The notes: generated from the sequence alone by a model not told the origin. Positions 1 to 6,683 are shown, numbered from the stretch's first letter. The stretch is DNA of 11,998 nt from CAYUCJ01 sp049282265 (GCA_049282265.1 JBAPTR010000322.1:1-11998); one strand, 5' to 3'. Made by a program: numbers and translations.

Positions 1-40
1 ATAGAGTCTCACCCGTAAAAGATCAAGTTGTTTGATGTGT

Positions 41-127
41 GCCGAAGTGGCGGAACTGGTAGACGCGCTAGGTTCAGGGTCTAGTGGGCGGACGCCTGTG
101 GGAGTTCGAGTCTCCCCTTCGGCACCA
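41..127 (+). tRNA. tRNA-Leu (anticodon CAG)
   Basis: The 7-bp acceptor stem GCCGAAG/CTTCGGC closes the molecule, the discriminator base is A124 and the CCA end is encoded (125-127). The anticodon stem CTAGG/TCTAG holds the loop TTCAGGG, so the anticodon is CAG at 75-77 and the tRNA reads CUG leucine codons. The long variable arm (GGGCGGACGCC region) is the class II shape expected for leucine tRNA. D-arm and T-arm sequences (GGTAGACGC, GAGTTCGAGTCTC) are canonical. No integrase gene follows it. Confidence 0.97.
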
Positions 128-240
128 CAACTTATTGAAATCGCAAGAAATGTTAGATAGTAAGGAAAAGAGGGAAAATTCAAAATTGGCACCAAAAAGG
201 GTGGTTTTGGATTATCTCAGACACAAAATCGACACAAAAC

Positions 241-263
241 CCCCTTTCCGGCTCTGAATGGGG
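241..263 (-). terminator. Possible intrinsic terminator after the putative DNA-binding gene
   Basis: On the minus strand, just after the stop at 287, CCCC-A-TTC pairs with GAA-A-GGGG around a 7-nt loop. GTTTTGTG follows the stem. The U-run is short (four), so termination is plausible but not strong. Confidence 0.45.
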
Positions 264-286
264 TCTTCCGTATCTGCCAATAGTTC

Positions 287-724
287 CTATAACTTAATCA
301 ATACGACCTGGTTTTCCTCGACCTTGAAAGAGAACTCATCGCCTTCTTCTTTGAAAGTCTTGACCAGTCTCTTGGCAGGAATCCTGATGCCTAACTTCCC
401 GAATTTGATGTTCCCCCCTCCCTTGCCGTAAAGACCCTCGACATTGAAAACCTTACCTGTGCTCAACACCACCTTAAGTATGGCATTCTTGAGTGCCATT
501 CGCGTCACTCCACCCAACTCTTCCATCAACTGTTCGGCATTATGGTCGCCCTTCTCCAGTAGGGTTGTCAGTTTCGGCACATCTACACTCTTCTTTGCGC
601 CAGGCTTTTTCTTCTTTGGCATGACTATTTTCCTCCTCATGGTTTCTATGCGTTCTTTTCGTTCGTCATCTGTCAAACCATCATCACGCTCAAACCACTT
701 TGTTGTAATTGGTTTTTTTGTCAT
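287..724 (-). CDS. Putative small DNA-binding protein (winged-helix-like plus AbrB-like hairpin)
   Basis: This 145-aa protein is not recognised with certainty. Residues 1-45 are charged and end in a lysine-rich stretch (PKKKK at 36-40). Residues 50-100 look like a small winged helix, with a helix, the turn region NAEQLMEELGGVT, a second helix and a hairpin ending VFNVEGLYG. Residues 106-145 resemble the AbrB/MazE swapped hairpin (IKFGK, IPAKRLV, GDEF, a final QVVLIKL). The long open frame continues upstream to 844, but that part runs into the left inverted repeat of the neighbouring IS and is not a natural start. ATG724 has GGGGAG only 3 nt before it. An internal ATG at 622 has a much better AGGAGG spaced 8 nt and would give a 111-aa protein. 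A transcriptional regulator or antitoxin is possible; this is inference from residue pattern only. Confidence 0.6.
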   Translation of the reverse strand: MTKKPITTKWFERDDGLTDDERKERIETMRRKIVMPKKKKPGAKKSVDVPKLTTLLEKGDHNAEQLMEELGGVTRMALKNAILKVVLSTGKVFNVEGLYGKGGGNIKFGKLGIRIPAKRLVKTFKEEGDEFSFKVEENQVVLIKL

Positions 725-789
725 CAACTCCCCATAGGTATGCCTGTCATAGGTTTCATTTGAGGAATACACAATAGATATATAAAAAA

Positions 790-808
790 TCAGTGATTTC
801 CGGTTAGG
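790..808. repeat. Left terminal inverted repeat of the IS4 element
   Basis: It reads TCAGTGATTTCCGGTTAGG and is the reverse complement of 2087-2105 with one mismatch. It contains the transposase stop codon (804-806). Confidence 0.88.
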
Positions 809-1961
809 TTTTTGCATAACAGTTTGACTTTTCGTGATATTCAATATCTGATCCGACTACGCCGTTGCAGGCGATGCGGGTTTCATTCTCTATCTTGATG
901 CGAAGCTCCCTGACCCTTTTTATGCTGACTTTTTCGTTGTGCTGTTCACGGCAATAAATGGCAAGCAGCAAATAGGTAATCAGTCCGGCGAGTATCTGGA
1001 CCATCAATCCATACTCGCTTCTGGCAATCAGATGGTAGACCTTGAGGTGGCGTTTCCACCAGGCAAAGAATTTTTCTATGTCCCATCTGAGCTTATAAAT
1101 GAGAGCGATTTGCTCCGCTGATAGGTCATATCGGTTTGTGGCAACCCAGTACTTGGTGCTATCGACGGTGTACCCCACCAGCCTGAGAGGCTTTTTGGTC
1201 TGATTGACCCCGTGGGTACCCAGTAGAACAAGGGCATCATAGAAGATGTTGCTGTCTGGATTGATGGGTTTGGCTTCTATGCAGGCCCTCTTGGTCTTGG
1301 CCTTAATGCGGCATACAAAATACTTTTTCTCTTGTTGCCACAGGTCGAAATAGTCATGAGCTTGGTACCCTCGATCCATAATACCGGTTTGCCCCGGGGA
1401 AAGGATCATGCCGGCAAAGGGTCGTTCAGCACCTTTCCCATCAGAGAGGAATACTTTTCTGGGTATGCCATGATTGACATCAAAACCGAGATGCACTTTG
1501 GCCTTTTTGGAGCCTTTTCTATAATCAGCCCAGAGCATGGAAAGGCATGCATCGATCAAGGAACCATCGATAGCGATGAGATCTCCAAGTTTATCATATT
1601 CTTTTGGTAAACGGCTGGCAGCATCAGCCTGAAGGTTTTTATAGATGTGGGCAAGTTGTTCAAGACCCCGGGTATTGATAGCCTCGGCAAAACTGCTTTT
1701 TTTGATCCCCTCTTCAGGAGCAATGGCATGACGAGCAAAATCGTCTTCTTCGATGACCTGAAGAAGTTCCTGGGCAGAAGTGAATTCTTCCAGGTGGAAA
1801 AAGATGAGCATCTTGAGTTGGTCTTCAAAAGTCATTTTCAAAGGTCTATTTCCCTTTGCTTCCAATGGGGGCATATTGATCATGGCCTTGACAATAGGCA
1901 GAGATATTTGCCCAAGAGATGGTGCACTTCCTTTGTTTAGACGGTCGGGGATGCGAAGCAT
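804..1961 (-). CDS. IS4-family DDE transposase
   Basis: This 385-aa transposase catalyses cut-and-paste movement of the surrounding IS. The start is ATG1961 (MLRIPDR), preceded by AGGAGG at good spacing, rather than the upstream ATG at 1982. The catalytic triad is D132 (in AIDGS), D196 (in IMDRGY) and E296. E296 lies in the IS4 signature Y-2-R-3-E-6-K, seen as Y289, R292, E296, K303. A beta-strand-rich segment with the KLR/WVATNR region separates D196 from E296, as is usual in this family. Length and motif spacing are normal, with no frameshift or internal stop, so the gene is probably functional. The last codons overlap the left inverted repeat, a compact arrangement. The reading frame is unrelated to the genes on either side. 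Confidence 0.95.
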   Translation of the reverse strand: MLRIPDRLNKGSAPSLGQISLPIVKAMINMPPLEAKGNRPLKMTFEDQLKMLIFFHLEEFTSAQELLQVIEEDDFARHAIAPEEGIKKSSFAEAINTRGLEQLAHIYKNLQADAASRLPKEYDKLGDLIAIDGSLIDACLSMLWADYRKGSKKAKVHLGFDVNHGIPRKVFLSDGKGAERPFAGMILSPGQTGIMDRGYQAHDYFDLWQQEKKYFVCRIKAKTKRACIEAKPINPDSNIFYDALVLLGTHGVNQTKKPLRLVGYTVDSTKYWVATNRYDLSAEQIALIYKLRWDIEKFFAWWKRHLKVYHLIARSEYGLMVQILAGLITYLLLAIYCREQHNEKVSIKRVRELRIKIENETRIACNGVVGSDIEYHEKSNCYAKT

Positions 1962-2086
1962 TTTGTAACCTCCTGAAATCATTTAAGATTACAAAATTTC
2001 GCCACACACCCTAACAGGAATGTCAAGCAAATAATGAACTTAACACGCTGATTTGGCTATTTATTTTGATGTATCACATGCAATTT

Positions 2087-2105
2087 CCTAACCGGAAATT
2101 ACTGA
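2087..2105. repeat. Right terminal inverted repeat of the IS4 element
   Basis: It reads CCTAACCGGAAATTACTGA, the reverse complement of the left repeat with one mismatch. About 125 bp separate it from the transposase start, room for the transposase promoter. Confidence 0.88.
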
Positions 2106-2117
2106 TATTTTTTCACT

Positions 2118-2161
2118 AAAAAAGCGACTTCTTATCACCTGATCCTTGTATTAGAAGATCG
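2118..2161 (-). terminator. Probable intrinsic terminator of the metal operon
   Basis: Downstream of the last operon gene on the minus strand, CGATCTTCT pairs with AGAAGTCG (one bulged T). The loop is long, about 20 nt, and CTTTTTT follows. The U-tract and position support termination; the long loop lowers confidence. Confidence 0.45.
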
Positions 2162-2183
2162 TCCGACTCAGGGAAGCCTTGCA

Positions 2184-2372
2184 CTACTCTTCAAAAATAA
2201 CCTTATGATTGACCAGATTCATCTCCCTGATGCGTCCCTTGATGAGCTTCTGACCTCCGAAAATATCCACCAGGTGCCAGGAGTCGTCCCCCTCCGGCCT
2301 GACAAGGTCTATGGATTCCATTATCAATTGTTCTTCGCCTTCTTTGAATAAATATGCGTTTGCTTCACACAT
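2184..2372 (-). CDS. CooT family nickel-binding protein
   Basis: This 62-aa protein matches the small CooT family, whose Rhodospirillum rubrum member binds Ni(II) as a dimer and is linked to carbon monoxide dehydrogenase maturation. Family hallmarks seen are the N-terminal MC (Cys2 is the nickel ligand in the characterised protein), the GEEQLIMESIDLV strand pair, the VDIFGGQKLIKGRI core and the end NLVNHKVIFEE. Its ATG overlaps the stop of the upstream FmdE-like gene in ATGTGTGA, so translation is likely coupled. It is the last gene of an operon starting with a FecCD-type ABC importer, which suggests cytoplasmic handling of the imported metal. Family assignment is firm; the physiological partner (CODH, hydrogenase or another nickel enzyme) is unknown. 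Confidence 0.88.
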   Translation of the reverse strand: MCEANAYLFKEGEEQLIMESIDLVRPEGDDSWHLVDIFGGQKLIKGRIREMNLVNHKVIFEE

Positions 2373-2583
2373 CTTTTAAATGCTCCTCTACGTATTGATC
2401 CAGCAAGGCGTCCACTCCGCACATATCTGTTTCGGCCACTACCACGACATCCTCGTCGCCGTCGTGACCAAATTCTTTGAGGGCCCATTCGGCCGCGCGA
2501 ATGCCGATGGCCAGACCGGGGCACCAATGCCCGTGGAATTCGGTAGTGTCTTTTACCAGCTCAGGACTGATACTAGTGGCCAT
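2365..2583 (-). CDS. Short FmdE-domain protein (C-terminally truncated or minimal)
   Basis: This 72-aa protein carries the N-terminal hallmark of the FmdE family: FHGHWCPG at 16-23, a helix with AIGIRAAEWALKEFG, and VVAETDMCGVDA ending near residue 59. The conserved His and Cys residues are a presumed metal site. Usual FmdE proteins are roughly 200 aa and continue after CGVDA with a conserved GC-T-GKGN-type segment and often a C-terminal zinc ribbon. Here the sequence switches to LLDQYVEEHLKDV and stops. The start ATG2583 has TAGGAGG 11 nt upstream. The stop overlaps the next start by 8 nt, so the truncated form has kept operon coupling and may be functional rather than decayed. FmdE's biochemical role is not settled. 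Confidence 0.8.
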   Translation of the reverse strand: MATSISPELVKDTTEFHGHWCPGLAIGIRAAEWALKEFGHDGDEDVVVVAETDMCGVDALLDQYVEEHLKDV

Positions 2584-2600
2584 ATTTGAATTTACCTCCT

Positions 2601-2629
2601 AACAGTGGGCGCAACGCCCCTGCCCTGTT
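2601..2629. other. Intercistronic hairpin between TsaA-like and FmdE-like genes
   Basis: GGGCG (2607-2611) pairs with CGCCC (2615-2619) around CAA, and AACAG (2601-2605) can pair with CTGTT (2625-2629) outside it. No U-tract follows. It sits in the only gap of any size (72 nt) in the operon and could set mRNA processing or relative expression. Confidence 0.4.
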
Positions 2630-2655
2630 TCGATTTTGTAATTTCACTCATGCGG

Positions 2656-3105
2656 TCAAAACTTCCCCTCTTTGTTCCATCCCACAACCGCGTCTGGAAT
2701 GCAGTCCACTTTGGCCGAATATGGCTTGATGTCTATCAACGGCGATCCATCAACGGCGTCCATACTGTTGACCGTCAGAAGGCGCCCGTCCCGTTTCTGC
2801 AGATCCACCACGCACACGGCGACGGGGTTGGGGCGGTTGGGCGAACGTGTGGCAAAGACGCCGTGAATTTCCTCGCCCCATGGGGTTTTGGCCTGCAGCT
2901 TTTTCCTGTCGCCTTTATCCTGCCAGTACAAAATCATCAGATGCGAACAGGTTTCCACGTCCTTGAGCGCCGACTCGTATTCCTCGAACACTTCGATGGT
3001 GGAAGTGTCTTGTTTAAACCTGCCTTGAAAAGGCGCCTCGCTTTTGTCCTTGTAGGGCGAATGGATCACGCCGATTTGGACTAATTGACCGTTGGGAATT
3101 TCCAT
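2656..3105 (-). CDS. Stand-alone TsaA/TrmO-domain protein (SAM-dependent methyltransferase family)
   Basis: The 149-aa protein is a single TsaA domain. It opens with LVQIGVIHSPYKDK (residues 8-21), carries the family signature GVFATRSPNRPNP at 82-94 and ends the core with MDAVDGSPLIDIKPY at 115-129. TrmO of E. coli (about 235 aa) uses this domain to N6-methylate t6A37 in tRNA-Thr; the extra C-terminal region of TrmO is absent here. Start ATG3105 lies 9 nt after the ATPase stop, and its GAGTGAGGCGAG ribosome site overlaps that stop, so it is in the transporter operon. That context makes tRNA modification only one possibility; methylation of a metal chelator or another small molecule is speculative. 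The family call is secure, the substrate is not. Confidence 0.88.
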   Translation of the reverse strand: MEIPNGQLVQIGVIHSPYKDKSEAPFQGRFKQDTSTIEVFEEYESALKDVETCSHLMILYWQDKGDRKKLQAKTPWGEEIHGVFATRSPNRPNPVAVCVVDLQKRDGRLLTVNSMDAVDGSPLIDIKPYSAKVDCIPDAVVGWNKEGKF

Positions 3106-3114
3106 TTACTCGCC

Positions 3115-3870
3115 TCACTCCAGGGGAATGACCAGCGGGTTTCCCCGGTGATGATGTATTTCCACCGGCAAACCATAAACCGCCTGAATCATATCTGCGG
3201 TTACTTCCCTGGTTCTTCCGGCGGCGTATATAGAGCCGTCTTTTAAAAACAGAAATTTGTCCGCATGGCGCAGAGCCGTATTCAGATTGTGCATGGTCAT
3301 CACCGCCGCCACATCGTGTTCGTTGACCACCCTACGGATGATTTTCAATATTTCCACTTGATTTTTCAAATCCAGACTGCTGGTCGGTTCGTCCAGAAGC
3401 AGAAGCTTGGGTTCCTGGACTAGGGCCCGGGCAATGGCCACCTTTTGCAATTCTCCGCCGCTCATCTGATCAATATAGCGCATGGCCAGACGTTCCAGGC
3501 CCAGGCGTTTAATGGCCGCATCTACAATTTTCAAGTCCTTTTGGGTGGTCCGCCAGTTGATATGCGGACGACGACCCATGAGGATGGCGTCAAAGGCTGT
3601 CAAGCGGCTGGTTTCGTTGCGTTGGGCCACGTACCCGATGCGGCGGGCGATGCCCATGGGATCCAGGCGCAGCACTTCCTTGTCATCCACAAACACCGCG
3701 CCCTGCTTCGGCCGGAGCATGGCGTTGATACACTTGAGCAAAGTGGTTTTGCCCACTCCGTTCGGTCCCAAAATGGCCAGAATCTCATTCTTGTCCAGAC
3801 CGAACTCAATTTCCTTGAGCACCGGTTGACTGTTGTACCGAAAGGATACGCCCGCGACATTGAGTATCAT
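3115..3870 (-). CDS. FepC/BtuD-type ABC transporter ATPase
   Basis: This 251-aa cytoplasmic subunit powers the importer encoded just upstream. Walker A GPNGVGKT is at 35-42, the Q-loop Gln is at 83 (YVAQR), the ABC signature MSGGELQ is at 136-142, Walker B LLLLDE is at 156-161 and the switch His is at 194 (MTMHNLN). Every catalytic element is intact and the length is normal for siderophore, haem, cobalamin or metal-chelate importers (FecE/FepC/BtuD group). Its ATG overlaps the permease stop by 4 nt (ATGA), so translation is coupled. The C-terminus contains HHH (239-241), a possible weak metal-binding spot. Substrate cannot be read from the ATPase. Confidence 0.95.
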   Translation of the reverse strand: MILNVAGVSFRYNSQPVLKEIEFGLDKNEILAILGPNGVGKTTLLKCINAMLRPKQGAVFVDDKEVLRLDPMGIARRIGYVAQRNETSRLTAFDAILMGRRPHINWRTTQKDLKIVDAAIKRLGLERLAMRYIDQMSGGELQKVAIARALVQEPKLLLLDEPTSSLDLKNQVEILKIIRRVVNEHDVAAVMTMHNLNTALRHADKFLFLKDGSIYAAGRTREVTADMIQAVYGLPVEIHHHRGNPLVIPLE

Positions 3871-4937
3871 CGCCTGTACCCCCGCAAAATCAGAAAGATA
3901 AAAACGGGCGCGCCCATGAAGGCCGTGAGTACGGACACGGGCAACAGGTGCGGAGCCAGCATGAGCCGGGCCGCCGTATCCGAAACCAGCAGGAGTATGC
4001 CGCCGACAAGCAGAGACGCCGGGATTAGAAAACGGTGATCCCCGCCGATGATCCGGCGAATCATGTGCGGGCAGACCAGGCCCACGAAGCCGATAATTCC
4101 CAGTAACGAGATGATCACGGCCGTGACCAGGGAGGCGATCAGCATGCCCAGCAGGCGAACCCTTTGCACGCGGACGCCCAGACCCTGAGCCGTCTCGTCC
4201 CCGGCGTCAATGGCGTTATAACTCCAGGAGTTGGCGATAAAATATATTGAAGACAGGCAGGTGACCACGGCCATGAATCCCAACTCTCCCCAGCTGGCCC
4301 GGGCCACGTCTCCGAACGTCCAGAAAACCATGGCGGCCAATTGCACGTCATCCGCAAAAAACTGGAGCATCATGGTCCCGGCCGTAAACAGCGAGGCCAG
4401 GGCCACACCGGTCAAGACCATGACTTCGGGCGAGGCGCCCCGGATTCTGGATACGACTATGATGACCCAGGCGGCCGCCAGACAGCAGACAAAGGCCACG
4501 GCCGTGGTGATGTACGGATTGGAGATGGTGACCGCGCCCACGCTGGAACTGGCCATCACTCCCGATCCGAGCACCATCACGGCAAATGACGCGCCGAACG
4601 CGGCGGCGTGGGAAATGCCCAGCGTAAAAGGCGAGCCCAGCGGATTGCGCAGAATGGACTGCATGACCGTTCCGGTGGAGGCCAATCCGGCCCCGGCCAC
4701 AATAGCTGTCAAAGCCTGGGGCAGCCGGATATTCCAGACAATAATGTCCACCCTTTTGGACACGATTCCGCCTACCAGGGACAGAAAAACCTGGGAAACC
4801 GGAATGTCGGCCGCACCCAGCGAGATGCCCACCACCAGGGCCACCGCCAGGAAGATCAGGCTCAAAACGAGAAAGGCCGTCTTCCTGGCAATGTACTTTG
4901 TATATTCGGCCGGGACCTGCCCGTTTTCAAAATGCAT
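3867..4937 (-). CDS. FecCD-type ABC transporter permease
   Basis: The 356-aa inner-membrane subunit has the layout of the FecCD/BtuC family: a first membrane helix at about 20-42 after a short hydrophilic leader, then further hydrophobic segments totalling about ten. Family signatures are RLPQALTAIVAGAGLASTG at 71-89, the following MQSILRNPLGSPFTLGIS, the coupling region GFVGLVCPHMIRRIIGGDHR at 283-302 and the terminal GAPVFIFLILR. One permease gene is present, so it presumably acts as a homodimer. It begins 10 nt after the binding-protein stop and overlaps the ATPase start by 4 nt. The family carries iron-siderophores, haem, cobalamin and some nickel or other metal chelates. Confidence 0.95.
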   Translation of the reverse strand: MHFENGQVPAEYTKYIARKTAFLVLSLIFLAVALVVGISLGAADIPVSQVFLSLVGGIVSKRVDIIVWNIRLPQALTAIVAGAGLASTGTVMQSILRNPLGSPFTLGISHAAAFGASFAVMVLGSGVMASSSVGAVTISNPYITTAVAFVCCLAAAWVIIVVSRIRGASPEVMVLTGVALASLFTAGTMMLQFFADDVQLAAMVFWTFGDVARASWGELGFMAVVTCLSSIYFIANSWSYNAIDAGDETAQGLGVRVQRVRLLGMLIASLVTAVIISLLGIIGFVGLVCPHMIRRIIGGDHRFLIPASLLVGGILLLVSDTAARLMLAPHLLPVSVLTAFMGAPVFIFLILRGYRR

Positions 4938-4947
4938 AAATCTTCGC

Positions 4948-6057
4948 CTACTTTAACGGTATCCGCTTGAAACCCAACCCGTCGAACGCCCCGCTCATCA
5001 GATCGAACACGGGCTTTCCTACGAGAAAAGTGTAGATTTTGTCGGCCTGGGCCACCGGATCAATGTCATGGAACCGGTCCGGATACAGAAATTTCCCCAC
5101 AAAATAAGCATCGGCCAGAATAGACCCGTAATTCCGCGTGTACCAGTTGTACGGCAGGACTCCGTAAACCTCCCCTTTCTGCACCGCGGTCAGAGCCTGG
5201 TAAGCGGGATCGGTTTTAAGCTCATACAGCCCGCCAGCCGAATCGCCCATCTGCAAAGTGGACAGATCCAAGAACAGAATGTCCGGGTCCCATTCCACGA
5301 TCTTTTCCTTGGCTACGTTACTCTGCTGGAGGACCTTGCCTTGCATGGTCGGCGCGTACGCCATATTTTTGGCGTTGACGAAGGTAAAAGGCGGGTATCC
5401 CGGCTCCGTGGACTGAAAGCCGTGCGGTCCCTTGAACGCTATCCCACCGATGAAACACGTCTTGCGCTGACTTTCGGGGACATTTTGGACCCGCTTTTTC
5501 AGGTCGCTGATATGCGAATCAAAATAAGCGATAACCTCTTCGGCCCGCTTTTCTTTACCCACCACCCGGCCCATTATGCGCAGGGCTTGATAAAAGGAAC
5601 CCCGCGCTTTGCCCAGGTTGCCGTATTCCAGGATAACCACGGGAATACCGGTTTTTTTCTGTAGTTCCACCGCATCGTGCCCCATGGTTCCGTAAGTCTT
5701 GAGGATAACTTGAGGCTGGGGCTGAAGAGTCATAATCAGCTCCGGGTTGTCATGGCCTCGGAACTCGCCGAACATGGGGTAAGTTTTGAATTGTGGATTG
5801 GCCAGAGCGTAAGGCCGGGCGTCGAACTTGGTTTCACGCTTCTCAATATCGTCCACGGCCACAATCCGGTCGTGGGCCTGGAGATAGGTCAAAAGGCGCA
5901 GGGAACCCGGCCCGGAACAGATAACGCGTTCTACCGTTGCGGGAAGCGTAACCTCCCGGCCCGCGGCATCCTTGACTACTTTGGTTTGGGCAGAGTGTAA
6001 GCTAAGAGGGATAACCAGCAGAATTAACAACGACATCAGACTGAAGCACTTCTTCAT
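4948..6057 (-). CDS. Periplasmic metal/chelate-binding protein of the ABC importer
   Basis: This 369-aa protein is the solute receptor of the importer. The start is ATG6057 (MKKCFSLM), preceded by GGAGG spaced 6 nt; the in-frame ATG 18 nt upstream lacks a site. A signal peptide with Lys-Lys, a hydrophobic core (SLLILLVIPLSL) and probable cleavage after HSA near residue 23 exports it. No lipobox is seen, so it is soluble rather than a lipoprotein. The mature part starts VVKDAAGREVTLPATVERVI, typical of the FecB/TroA-like class III binding proteins, followed by NPELIMTLQPQPQVIL (104-119) and the C-terminal LADAYFVGKFLYPDRF (314-329). First gene of the operon, directly downstream of a structured leader. 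Substrate unknown; accessory genes favour nickel or a metal chelate. Confidence 0.92.
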   Translation of the reverse strand: MKKCFSLMSLLILLVIPLSLHSAQTKVVKDAAGREVTLPATVERVICSGPGSLRLLTYLQAHDRIVAVDDIEKRETKFDARPYALANPQFKTYPMFGEFRGHDNPELIMTLQPQPQVILKTYGTMGHDAVELQKKTGIPVVILEYGNLGKARGSFYQALRIMGRVVGKEKRAEEVIAYFDSHISDLKKRVQNVPESQRKTCFIGGIAFKGPHGFQSTEPGYPPFTFVNAKNMAYAPTMQGKVLQQSNVAKEKIVEWDPDILFLDLSTLQMGDSAGGLYELKTDPAYQALTAVQKGEVYGVLPYNWYTRNYGSILADAYFVGKFLYPDRFHDIDPVAQADKIYTFLVGKPVFDLMSGAFDGLGFKRIPLK

Positions 6058-6077
6058 TACTTGCCTCCAAAACACAA

Positions 6078-6138
6078 AAAGCCGCGCATGATTTAACCCC
6101 CTTCATGGGAGCCGTATTCATTCGCGGCTTTAAAAGCC
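6078..6138 (-). promoter_or_regulatory. Structured leader with terminator/antiterminator-like alternative hairpins
   Basis: On the minus strand, AAAGCCGCG pairs perfectly with CGCGGCTTT (plus-strand 6123-6131 with 6078-6086). The 36-nt loop contains its own CTCCC/GGGGG hairpin. TTTTTGTGTTTT follows, and the GGAGG ribosome site comes right after it, so the big stem resembles an intrinsic terminator in the leader. The AAAGCC half is also complementary to an immediately upstream GGCTTT (6133-6138), so the two pairings exclude each other. This is the layout of an attenuator or riboswitch, but I do not recognise a known class. Confidence 0.5.
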
Positions 6139-6380
6139 TATATATAAATTCAGGCGACTAGAAGCCTTCAGACTTCCGATTCTTAACTAAGATATACCAC
6201 AACCCTCACCCCCGCACAAGCCTAATCATCTCTAGCCTGTCGGCCCCAAAATCCGTGCGGCGGAGCCTGACTCATGGGCTTGGGATCGGACGTTGGTCCC
6301 CGTTGATCTTTTTTGATATAGTTTGAGAGATTCTAAATCTCGGGAACCTTAAAAAAGCTCAGGGATAGAGAGATATACGA

Positions 6381-6430
6381 GGACGCAGGAGCGTCCAAGT
6401 CTTGCGTTCCCACGCGGGAGCGTGGAAACG
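6381..6430. repeat. Two tandem palindromes with RGGA loops (REP-like)
   Basis: The first hairpin is GGACGC-AGGA-GCGTCC (6381-6396). The second is CGTTCCCACGC-GGGA-GCGTGGAAACG (6405-6430), 11 bp with one mismatch. Both share the core ACGC-RGGA-GCGT. A sequence of the GTTCCCACGC/GCGTGGGAAC type is a familiar dispersed palindrome in many bacterial genomes, so this is probably a member of a repeat family rather than a unique site. Confidence 0.6.
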
Positions 6431-6528
6431 AGGAGAGACTATCAGCTTGTTCTATACGAGTTAGGGTCGGACCAAGCTAACTGATTGATATCAAGTGAAA
6501 TACTCGTGAAATACACCCTTGATTTTGG

Positions 6529-6568
6529 CCTATATCGCCCTTTTCGGGGGCAAAACGGGCAATATAGG
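6529..6568. repeat. Long inverted repeat, 40 nt
   Basis: CCTATATCGCCC (6529-6540) pairs with GGGCAATATAGG (6557-6568) with one mismatch. The stem continues inward with TTTT/AAAA, offset by one extra C, to a CGGGGGC loop. There is no U-tract on either side. It could be a dispersed repeat or an mRNA-stabilising structure. Confidence 0.5.
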
Positions 6569-6644
6569 CAATTAACCTAATATGGGCAGAGGGAGGCTCT
6601 TTTATAATTTAGTTGACTATGTATCTATTTGAATTTAGGTCGTT

Positions 6645-6683
6645 ATACGCCAAGAGCAGCGAGGCTCAATGCTCCCGGCGTAT
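6645..6683. repeat. Inverted repeat with inner hairpin
   Basis: ATACGCC (6645-6651) pairs with GGCGTAT (6677-6683). Inside, GAGC (6654-6657) pairs with GCTC (6664-6667). CGTTATAC at the left edge vaguely resembles an attC R' end, but no partner arm upstream can be found. Confidence 0.45.

Larger units (their letters stand above)
790..2105 (-). mobile_element. IS4-family insertion sequence, apparently complete (1316 bp)
   Basis: Terminal inverted repeats flank one transposase gene. The left end at 790-808 reads TCAGTGATTTCCGGTTAGG; the right end at 2087-2105, read inward, is TCAGTAATTTCCGGTTAGG, matching at 18 of 19 positions. The single orf with DDE and YREK motifs assigns it to the IS4 family. 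A clear target duplication is not visible: the left flank ends in TATATAAAAAA and the right flank begins TATTTTTT. The insertion lies between the metal operon terminator and the gene ending at 287, in a very A/T-rich site. Confidence 0.9.

Noticed and set aside
41..215. tRNA-Leu as an integration site, with a second GGCACCA at 188-194 as an att copy
   Set aside because: The repeat is only 7 bp, no integrase is nearby, and no longer copy of the tRNA 3' end occurs elsewhere in the window.
725..844. N-terminal 40 residues of the longest frame ending at 287
   Set aside because: This part translates the IS left inverted repeat and flanking A/T-rich spacer, so it is an accident of the insertion.
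2605..3084. Plus-strand 159-codon frame opposite the TsaA-domain gene
   Set aside because: The minus-strand frame carries every TsaA motif; the plus frame is a shadow.
4231..4956. Long plus-strand open frame opposite the permease
   Set aside because: It is the antisense shadow of a clear FecCD permease and has no recognisable protein features.
6150..6260. Cobalamin riboswitch upstream of the importer (GGAAGTCTGAAGGCTTC resembles a B12 box)
   Set aside because: The match is poor at the 3' half and the other conserved cobalamin-aptamer elements are absent upstream.
6476..6648. An attC to the left of the DUF6868-like gene (CTAAC near 6476, CGTTATAC near 6641)
   Set aside because: The two cores are too far apart and no complementary inner stems connect them.
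6613..6650. Promoter with TTGACT at 6613 for the first cassette gene
   Set aside because: No acceptable -10 hexamer lies at 16-18 bp spacing.
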